Below, piece by piece: positions 57,782 through 64,000 of a DNA stretch of 64,000 nucleotides. The position numbers and the translations under genes were made by a program. The notes beneath the pieces were generated by a model. It made no database searches and was not told the DNA's origin. It was given only the letters and a program-made list of their open reading frames with translations. Positions within the stretch are counted from its first letter, which is position 1; each line of letters opens with the position of its first letter. The DNA comes from an uncultured Pelagibacteraceae bacterium. Lineage in GTDB: Bacteria; Pseudomonadota; Alphaproteobacteria; Pelagibacterales; Pelagibacteraceae. The stretch is from NCBI GenBank assembly GCA_902617895.1, contig CACMYJ010000003.1, positions 1 through 64,000 on the forward strand. Direction: 5' to 3'.

Positions 57782-60436
57782 AGTCTTAATTTTTTCAAAA
57801 GCCTGGTCGATTTTATCTTTAAATTGGCCTCCAGCTTGTGCAAAATCTTTTCTACCACCACCACCTTTTCCACCAATAATTTCAGATCCTGTTTTAGCAA
57901 ATGTAACTGCATCATACTTATCAATAAGCTCATCTGTTATCCCAACTGCAAGACCTACTTTGTCTTCTAAACTAGCAAAAACTACGACAATTCCATTTTT
58001 TAGCTCTTTTTTTCCAGTATCAACCAATTTTCTTAGCTCTTTAGGTGGAAGATCATCAACTTTTTGAAATCTTACGTTTACTTTATTAATTTTAACATCT
58101 TGAATTATATTTTTTGAATTATTGTCTAAAATTGAACTAAATTTTAATTGCTCTAATTGTTTTGATAATTCTTTAATTACAATCTTATTATCTTCATTTT
58201 CTAGATTTGGCTTGCCACCCAATTTAATTATTTGTTTTGATAAGTCATTAATCATTTCTTCATCTTTTTGTGCGGATAAGTCAGATAATTTTTCTTTATT
58301 TTGTAAGAAAATATTTAATTGATTTTCTCTAAGTGCTTCTACTCTTCTCACGCCTGCTGCAATTGATGATTGACTAATAATTTTGAATTTTCCAATGTCA
58401 CCTGTGTTTCGTACATGCGTACCTCCGCATAATTCAGTGGAAAAATATTTTTCTTTCTCATCTCCCATAGATAATACTCTAACCTCCTCTCCATATTTCT
58501 CTCCAAATAATGCAAGAGCTCCATTATTTACTGCTTCTTTAGGGGTCATGATCCTTGTTTTAACTTCTGATTTTTTCTGTACCATAGAATTAACGTGATT
58601 TTCTATTTTTTCTATTTCCTGGTCTGAAATTGGTTTCATATGACTAAAATCAAATCTTAGTCTATCTGGTGCAACTAATGATCCTTTTTGCGTAACATGA
58701 GTACCTAATACTCTTCTTAAAGACTCATGCAAAAGATGTGTTGCTGAATGGTAAGCTCTTATATTATTTCGTCTGTCTATATCAATTTTCATCTCAACTT
58801 GGTCTTTGATCTTTATGCTTCCTGATTTAACTTTGCCATAATGTACAAATAGATCACCTAATTTTTTTTGTACATCTGTTATTTCGAACTTAAAGTCTCC
58901 AGATGTTATTTCACCAGTATCTCCTACCTGCCCCCCAGACTCTCCATAAAAAGGAGTTTGATTTAAAATAATAATTCCTTCATCATTCTCATTCAATTCG
59001 TTTACTTCTTTATTGTCTTTTAATAACGATAATACAATGCCCTCTGCTTGATCTGTCTCATATCCTAAGAATTCTGAAGGACCTAATCTATCTTTTATCG
59101 AAAACCAAATATCATCTACAGTACTATCTCCTGAGCCTTTCCAATTTTTCTTTGCAAGTTCTTTACTTTCTTTCATCAAACTTTGAAATTTATCATTATC
59201 AATTGTCAAAGATTTATTTTTTAAAATATCTTGCGTAAGATCCAATGGAAAACCGTAGGTATCATAGAGTTTAAAGGCTACTTCTCCAGGTAATATCTTG
59301 TCTATTTTAGTTATTTCCTCATTTAATATTTTAATACCTCTGTCTAAAAGAATTAAAAATTTATCTTCTTCCATTCTTAATGTTTCTTTTATTAAAGACT
59401 CTGCTCTTTCTATTTCTGAGTAATTACCTTTCATCTCATCTTTTAAAGTTTTAAAAATATTGTAAAAAATTGGCTTTTTAGAACCAAGTAGGTGTGAATG
59501 CCTCATTCCTCTTCTCATAATTCTTCTTAAGACGTAACCTCTTCCTTCATTTGATGGCAAAACTCCCTCAGCAATTAAAAATGAACTTGCTCTCAAGTGA
59601 TCTGCTATTACTCTAAAACTTGCTAAATTGTCGTTATTAGGCTCGACTTTTAAAATTTCTGCAGCTGAATTTATTATTTTTTTAAAATGATCTGTCTCAT
59701 AGTTGTCGTGAGTTCCTTGAAGTAATGCAGCAATTCTCTCTAAACCCATTCCAGTATCAACTGATGGTTTTGGCAGATTAATTCGCTTATCTTTTGAAAT
59801 TTGTTCATACTGCATAAAGACTAAATTCCAAATTTCTATAAATCTATCCCCATCCTCATTTTTGGTTCCTGGTAATCCACCTTCTAAATGGTCTCCATGA
59901 TCATAAAATATTTCTGAACAAGGACCGCAGGGTCCTGTTTCACCCATAGACCAAAAATTATCTGATGTTGCTATCCTTATGATTTTATCATCACTTAACC
60001 CAGCAATTTTTTTCCAGTAATTAAAAGCCTCATCATCATCATGGTAGACAGTTACATAAAGCCTGTTCTTGTCTAAACCAAATTCTTTTGTTATTAAATT
60101 CCACGCAAGTTCAATAGCTCTTTCTTTAAAATAATCACCAAACGAAAAGTTTCCCAACATTTCAAAAAATGTATGGTGTCTCGGAGTATAGCCAACATTT
60201 TCAAGATCGTTATGCTTGCCACCTGCTCTTACACATTTTTGAGATGTTGTAGCTCTTTGATATTCTCTCTTTTCTAGTCCAGTAAACACATTTTTAAATT
60301 GGACCATTCCTGAATTGGCAAACATCAATGTTGGGTCATTATTCGGTACTAAATTGCTAGACTCAACTATCGTATGATCATTTTTTTCAAAATAATCTAA
60401 AAATGCTGACCTAATTTCATTTAATGTTTTAGCCAT
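57773..60436 (-). CDS. alaS: alanyl-tRNA synthetase
   Basis: 887 residues. The class II catalytic part begins [18 protein letters not shown], with [19 protein letters not shown] and [19 protein letters not shown]. The editing domain has the zinc residues in [11 protein letters not shown] and in TELCGGTHV. The C-terminal DHHA1 domain ends with [17 protein letters not shown]. Full length for the family. It is preceded on its strand by recA with a terminator between them, so it has its own promoter in 60437-60490. Confidence 0.96.
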   Translation of the reverse strand: MAKTLNEIRSAFLDYFEKNDHTIVESSNLVPNNDPTLMFANSGMVQFKNVFTGLEKREYQRATTSQKCVRAGGKHNDLENVGYTPRHHTFFEMLGNFSFGDYFKERAIELAWNLITKEFGLDKNRLYVTVYHDDDEAFNYWKKIAGLSDDKIIRIATSDNFWSMGETGPCGPCSEIFYDHGDHLEGGLPGTKNEDGDRFIEIWNLVFMQYEQISKDKRINLPKPSVDTGMGLERIAALLQGTHDNYETDHFKKIINSAAEILKVEPNNDNLASFRVIADHLRASSFLIAEGVLPSNEGRGYVLRRIMRRGMRHSHLLGSKKPIFYNIFKTLKDEMKGNYSEIERAESLIKETLRMEEDKFLILLDRGIKILNEEITKIDKILPGEVAFKLYDTYGFPLDLTQDILKNKSLTIDNDKFQSLMKESKELAKKNWKGSGDSTVDDIWFSIKDRLGPSEFLGYETDQAEGIVLSLLKDNKEVNELNENDEGIIILNQTPFYGESGGQVGDTGEITSGDFKFEITDVQKKLGDLFVHYGKVKSGSIKIKDQVEMKIDIDRRNNIRAYHSATHLLHESLRRVLGTHVTQKGSLVAPDRLRFDFSHMKPISDQEIEKIENHVNSMVQKKSEVKTRIMTPKEAVNNGALALFGEKYGEEVRVLSMGDEKEKYFSTELCGGTHVRNTGDIGKFKIISQSSIAAGVRRVEALRENQLNIFLQNKEKLSDLSAQKDEEMINDLSKQIIKLGGKPNLENEDNKIVIKELSKQLEQLKFSSILDNNSKNIIQDVKINKVNVRFQKVDDLPPKELRKLVDTGKKELKNGIVVVFASLEDKVGLAVGITDELIDKYDAVTFAKTGSEIIGGKGGGGRKDFAQAGGQFKDKIDQAFEKIKTLI

Positions 60437-60484
60437 ATTTTACCAAAATACAGCATTTTTATATGATGTCTACACTTCTGAAGG

Positions 60485-60517
60485 GAAAAAAGGCGCCCAA
60501 TAGAGCGCCTTTTTTTA
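60485..60517 (-). terminator. intrinsic terminator after recA
   Basis: AAAAAAGGCGC (60486-60496) pairs with GCGCCTTTTTT (60505-60515) around an eight-base loop, flanked by A and T runs so that it works in either direction. It lies 20 bases after the recA stop on the minus strand and upstream of alaS, and is the most GC-rich hairpin in this part of the window. Confidence 0.9.
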
Positions 60518-60535
60518 ATAACTAAAAGTTATCTG

Positions 60536-61660
60536 CTAATTCTTTTTAGTAGGTACTTCTTCCTCTTTTTTCTGGGCTTCAAGCTTTTCTTCACTTAAAG
60601 GATTGCCCTCAATCTTCTTTGAAATAACACCAGCTTTTTCTCTGATAGCCATCTCAATTTCAGCTGCAGCTTTTGGATTTTGTTCAAGGTAAAGTTTAGC
60701 ATTCTCTCTACCTTGACCAATTTTTTCACCTTTGTAAGCGTACCAAGCTCCAGATTTTTCAACAATCTCGGCTTTGGCACCAAGGTCAATTAGTTCCCCT
60801 ACTTTACTAATTCCTTTTCCATACATTAAGTCGAACTCAACAACTTTAAATGGTGGTGCAACTTTGTTTTTAACAACTTTTACTCTTGTTGTATTTCCAA
60901 CAATTTGCTCTTTATCTTTTATTGCTCCAATTCTTCTAATATCCATTCTTACTGAAGAATAAAATTTTAAAGAATTACCTCCGGAAGTTGTTTCTGGACT
61001 TCCAAACATTACACCAATTTTCATTCTAATTTGGTTAATAAATATAACCATTGTATTAGTTCTTGAAATTGATCCTGTTAATTTTCTAAGAGCTTGAGAC
61101 ATTAGTCTTGCTTGAAGACCAACATGGTGATCTCCCATATCTCCTTCAATTTCTGCTCTTGGAGTTAATGCTGCAACTGAGTCGACTACTAAAACTGACA
61201 TTGAGCCAGATTTGATTAAAGTATCAGTTATTTCTAATGCCTGCTCACCAGTATCTGGTTGCGAAATAAGCAACTCCTCAGTATTAACACCTAATTTCTT
61301 AGCATAAACTGGGTCCAATGCATGTTCTGCATCAACAAATCCACAAATACCACCTGCTTTTTGCGCTTCAGCAACAACTTGTAATGCTAATGTAGTTTTA
61401 CCAGAGGATTCTGGTCCATAAATTTCAACAATCCTGCCTTTTGGCAATCCACCTATTCCAAGTGCCAAGTCTAAACTTAAAGATCCAGTGGAAATGGACT
61501 CAATATCCATTGCTTTTTGTTCTCCAAGCTTCATCACGGAGCCTTTTCCAAAGCTATCTGTAATCTGGCTGATTGCAGCATCTAGTGCTTTATTTTTTTC
61601 TTTATCTTCCAATTCTTTATCTTTTGTGGTTTTCACCACTTTTAGGTTATTTTTAGTCAT
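60536..61660 (-). CDS. recA: recombinase A
   Basis: 374 residues. Forms filaments on single-stranded DNA for strand exchange and SOS signalling. Visible are [15 protein letters not shown] near 32-46, Walker [31 protein letters not shown], Walker [16 protein letters not shown], loop 2 region [19 protein letters not shown] and the C-terminal acidic/lysine tail (EAQKKEEEV). A possible SOS operator lies about 50 bases upstream. Monocistronic, with a terminator after it. Confidence 0.97.
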   Translation of the reverse strand: MTKNNLKVVKTTKDKELEDKEKNKALDAAISQITDSFGKGSVMKLGEQKAMDIESISTGSLSLDLALGIGGLPKGRIVEIYGPESSGKTTLALQVVAEAQKAGGICGFVDAEHALDPVYAKKLGVNTEELLISQPDTGEQALEITDTLIKSGSMSVLVVDSVAALTPRAEIEGDMGDHHVGLQARLMSQALRKLTGSISRTNTMVIFINQIRMKIGVMFGSPETTSGGNSLKFYSSVRMDIRRIGAIKDKEQIVGNTTRVKVVKNKVAPPFKVVEFDLMYGKGISKVGELIDLGAKAEIVEKSGAWYAYKGEKIGQGRENAKLYLEQNPKAAAEIEMAIREKAGVISKKIEGNPLSEEKLEAQKKEEEVPTKKN

Positions 61661-61768
61661 TTTTTGCCTCGTTTTTTTCGTTTATTAACATTCGAATCAT
61701 GAAAATAAATGTACACATTTTGTTCTCATTAGCAATATTTTTTTAAAATTAGGGCTAGAAGTCCCTAT
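61661..61768. promoter_or_regulatory. recA upstream region with a possible LexA-like site
   Basis: This 108-base gap lies between tolC-family gene and recA. On the plus strand GTAC, seven bases, GTTC at 61711-61725 (minus: GAAC-N7-GTAC) differs by one base from the alphaproteobacterial LexA operator GAAC-N7-GAAC. GAGG at about 61669-61672 (minus strand) would be the ribosome site. One near match in AT-rich DNA is weak evidence. Confidence 0.3.
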
Positions 61769-63067
61769 TTATCTAAGTTTTAGGTATTCACTATTTAATA
61801 AACCTGCAGACTTTAAGAGTCTATATTGAGCTAATAAATAATTTCTTTCAGCTTCGGCAAGATTAATTTTAGCATTAATTAAATTTGATCTGGATTGAAG
61901 AACATCAAATGTAGATCTATTCAGACCACTCTCATATTCAAAACTAATCCCTTCATTTGCAATTTCAGCAGCCTTAACTTGTGATTGTACAGCTCTTAGT
62001 AGACTTTTAGACGATTCTAAAGTGGACCAAGCTGCAGTAACCCCTTGAGTATTATTTCTAAAAGCATTTTCTAGTAGTAATTTTTTCATTCCTTTAACTT
62101 GAAGATTTTTATTTATATTAGACTTATTCTTTCCTCCGAATTGAAATGGCCAACTTACAGTTGCTTGTAGTACATCTTTTTCTCTTTCATCATAAGTTGC
62201 GCTTAGATCATCAGTATATGATCTTTCAAGAGAAAGTTTTGCTGTCGGAGATAAATCTGATCTTGCAATTTTAACATCTAATTCAGACTGTCCATATTCT
62301 ATTTCAGCAATAATAAGATTGGGACTTTTTTGTTCAGAAATCTTTTTTGCATCAACTAAACTTGAAGGTAATGGAACTTCAGAATTATAAATTTTTTTTA
62401 ATTTTTCATTGCTGCTGATTGGTCCAATTATATTTTCATAAGCTAATTTGCTGGTTACTATATAATTTTGTGCTCCAATGTAACCTGCTTGTGCCCCTGA
62501 TAAAGAAGATTGGGACTGTGCTAAGTCAGTGGCAGTTATTTGAGCTCTAGATAGTCTTGCATTATCTATTTCGAATTGTCTTTGGAGAAGGTTAACATTT
62601 TCTTCATTAATACTTAGTTTTTCATATGCAAGGATTAAACCTGTATAAGCCTCAATTGCTTTCATAAAAACATCTTGCTCTTTTTTAATAAGTTGTGCTT
62701 CAGATAAGTTTAGTCCTAATTTACTTTTTTCGTATTTTGTACCACGTTCACTACCATCTAAAAGTGTTTGTTCTAACTTTACAGAAGATGTCATTGGATT
62801 TGTATTAGTTATAGAAGCATCAGTACCATCTTGATTTGTTAATTTATTGGTTTCTTCAAAACTTTTAGTGCCTGAAAGAGTTAAAGTTGGAAAAAAATCA
62901 CTTTTAGAAATATTTAAGACTTCCTTTTGAACTTCTAAATTTTTTCTCTCAGCTTTGAGCTCTAAATTGTTCTGGAAGGTTTGTTTTAATGCATCACTCA
63001 AAGTTGCAGCATTTACTGGTAGTACAAAAGCTATTAAGCAAAAAGTGATTAGAGTGATTATTTTCAT
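61769..63067 (-). CDS. tolC: TolC-family outer-membrane efflux protein
   Basis: 432 residues. Signal peptide MKIITLITFCLIAFVLPVNA, then the duplicated coiled-coil pattern of TolC. LSDALKQTFQNNLELKAERKNLEVQKE begins the first half, with DLAQSQSSLSGAQAGYI; the second half has SPNLIIAEIEYGQSELDVKIARSDLSPTAKLSLE and ends YESGLNRSTFDVLQSRSNLINAKINLAEAERNYLLAQYRLLKSAGLL. Forms the outer-membrane exit channel for efflux or type I secretion. The start overlaps the glycerate kinase stop by four bases; no inner-membrane partner is nearby. Confidence 0.92.
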   Translation of the reverse strand: MKIITLITFCLIAFVLPVNAATLSDALKQTFQNNLELKAERKNLEVQKEVLNISKSDFFPTLTLSGTKSFEETNKLTNQDGTDASITNTNPMTSSVKLEQTLLDGSERGTKYEKSKLGLNLSEAQLIKKEQDVFMKAIEAYTGLILAYEKLSINEENVNLLQRQFEIDNARLSRAQITATDLAQSQSSLSGAQAGYIGAQNYIVTSKLAYENIIGPISSNEKLKKIYNSEVPLPSSLVDAKKISEQKSPNLIIAEIEYGQSELDVKIARSDLSPTAKLSLERSYTDDLSATYDEREKDVLQATVSWPFQFGGKNKSNINKNLQVKGMKKLLLENAFRNNTQGVTAAWSTLESSKSLLRAVQSQVKAAEIANEGISFEYESGLNRSTFDVLQSRSNLINAKINLAEAERNYLLAQYRLLKSAGLLNSEYLKLR

Positions 63068-63990
63068 TGATTATATTTTATTGATTTAATTTGATGATTT
63101 CTATTTAAATTTAATACAATTGAAGAATATTTTGGAGCAAATTTAAACATATTTTGTGTGACCCTTTGGTAAGTCTGCATAAATGTTAATACCTCGTTTT
63201 TACTCATAACCTTGCTATTTGCCTTATTTTTTGAGTTTAATTTTAGTAACGCTTCCTGTTTAAGCCTCCAGTTCTGCAATAATTTAAAATTACCTGCTTT
63301 TAAAAATAACAAACAGTCTAATTTAGAAAATAATTTTTTATATTTTGTTTGTAGTTGACCATTTACATATTTCCTCCATCTTAAATTTTTATCTGCTGTT
63401 CTTTCAAGAGAATTAATCGATTTTTTTAAAGTAGCATTTTTTTCTGCTCTAGCTCCTACACACCATCCTTCAAAGATTATAACATCTGGTACCTTTTTAA
63501 CTAGATACCAGGACTTTCTTTTTAATCTATCATCTATTGCCTTATTAAACTTAGGAAGTCTCTGTTGATTGAATTTCTTTCCCTTTGTTTTTTTTAGAAG
63601 ATCAAAAATAAAATTTATGTCGTGGGTGCCTGGAACGCCTCTGGTCATTAATAAGGGATGAATTTTTTTTGATAATTTTATTCTATCTTTTCGGGTTTTA
63701 TACAAATCATCAATTGATAATTTAAAAACATTTAACTTAAAATATTTTGTTAAAATGATTCTTAGAATAGAGCTAATTGTTGTTTTACCAGTTCCTTGAC
63801 CTCCTGCTAAGCCTATTAAGTAAGGTTTAGATTTATTTGTTCTATTATTGATCCAGAAACTAATTGGAATTAGAAAAGATTTAATCATCTTTTCTTTGTT
63901 TTTAAATTTTTCCTTTGTAGTTTCTTGAGATCTTATAAACTCAAAACAGTCTTTATTAACTTTTTTATAACACTCAGTAATTGATTGCAT
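63064..63990 (-). CDS. D-glycerate 3-kinase (GLYK-type)
   Basis: 308 residues. P-loop kinase with GLAGGQGTGKTTISS at about 60-74, SIDDLYKTRKDR near 96-107, TRGVPGTHDINF near 120-131 and IIFEGWCVGARAEK near 172-185, a motif set of plant-type glycerate kinases and their bacterial relatives. It makes 3-phosphoglycerate from glycerate, completing the glycolate/glycerate salvage path that SAR11 cells use. It is co-transcribed with, and overlaps, the TolC-family gene, an unusual pairing. Confidence 0.87.
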   Translation of the reverse strand: MQSITECYKKVNKDCFEFIRSQETTKEKFKNKEKMIKSFLIPISFWINNRTNKSKPYLIGLAGGQGTGKTTISSILRIILTKYFKLNVFKLSIDDLYKTRKDRIKLSKKIHPLLMTRGVPGTHDINFIFDLLKKTKGKKFNQQRLPKFNKAIDDRLKRKSWYLVKKVPDVIIFEGWCVGARAEKNATLKKSINSLERTADKNLRWRKYVNGQLQTKYKKLFSKLDCLLFLKAGNFKLLQNWRLKQEALLKLNSKNKANSKVMSKNEVLTFMQTYQRVTQNMFKFAPKYSSIVLNLNRNHQIKSIKYNQ

Positions 63991-64000
63991 AAAAATTTTA

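Noticed and set aside
1-64000. tRNA or rRNA genes
   Set aside because: No stretch with TTCGA-type T-loop, matching acceptor arms or rRNA-like GC content was recognised; a tRNAscan or Infernal run would settle it.

Overview
The window looks like a piece of a SAR11-type genome (Pelagibacterales, Alphaproteobacteria, 'Candidatus Pelagibacter'-like). This rests on very low GC, dense packing with start/stop overlaps of 1-20 bases, streamlined enzymes, alphaproteobacterial gene orders (surA-pdxA-rsmA facing gmk; rpsF-rpsR-rplI-dnaB ... cvpA-purF) and a metabolism of one-carbon compounds, amino acids and organic acids with many EamA and TRAP carriers. I see no rRNA or tRNA gene, CRISPR array, prophage or insertion sequence.

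Layout. 1-2061 (+): surA tail, pdxA, rsmA. 2050-4648 (-): fabD, fabG, acpP, gmk. 4733-15475 (+): ribosomal proteins S6, S18 and L9, replicative helicase DnaB, an MMPL/RND exporter, cvpA, purF, a PhnZ-like HD-domain protein, a DUF255 thioredoxin-fold protein and gshA. gshB, an EamA carrier, an MFS carrier, two Gfo/Idh/MocA dehydrogenases and a YajQ-family protein follow to 21320.

21327-24229 is the accessory part. It holds a 40-residue membrane microprotein, a secreted polysaccharide-lyase-like protein, a secreted alpha/beta hydrolase and small unknown proteins. Between them lie repeated pieces: a 60-base exact duplication of the start of a small gene, and three copies of a module combining a signal-peptide-like coding start with a conserved TTGAGATAAAT tail. 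This is the least explained sequence in the window.

24231-37104 holds threonine aldolase, an amidinotransferase, EamA carriers, an IscU-like protein with an HPP membrane protein, NAD formate dehydrogenase, MsrA, oxidoreductases, a PQQ-type sugar dehydrogenase, and a photolyase/cryptochrome followed by DCC and DUF2256 proteins. 37105-45678 holds an SDR and a seven-gene minus-strand run (pxpB, pxpC, EamA carrier, FAD oxidoreductase, DUF1365, cyclopropane-synthase-like methyltransferase, DUF3833 lipoprotein), with pxpA divergent. It combines 5-oxoproline breakdown with a lipid-modifying set that elsewhere belongs to light or singlet-oxygen responses.

45675-48482 is a TRAP transporter (dctP, terminator, dctQ, dctM). 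48597-49211 is a TerC/YjbE membrane protein. 49208-56488 (-) is a long tight run: psd, pssA, a GT8-like glycosyltransferase, rlmE, guaB without CBS domains, a TPR protein, guaA, glyoxalase I and panB. The window ends with icd (+) and alaS, recA, a TolC-family protein and glycerate 3-kinase (-).

Functions were assigned by reading motifs and recalling families. No database search was run, and residue positions marked 'about' are estimates.
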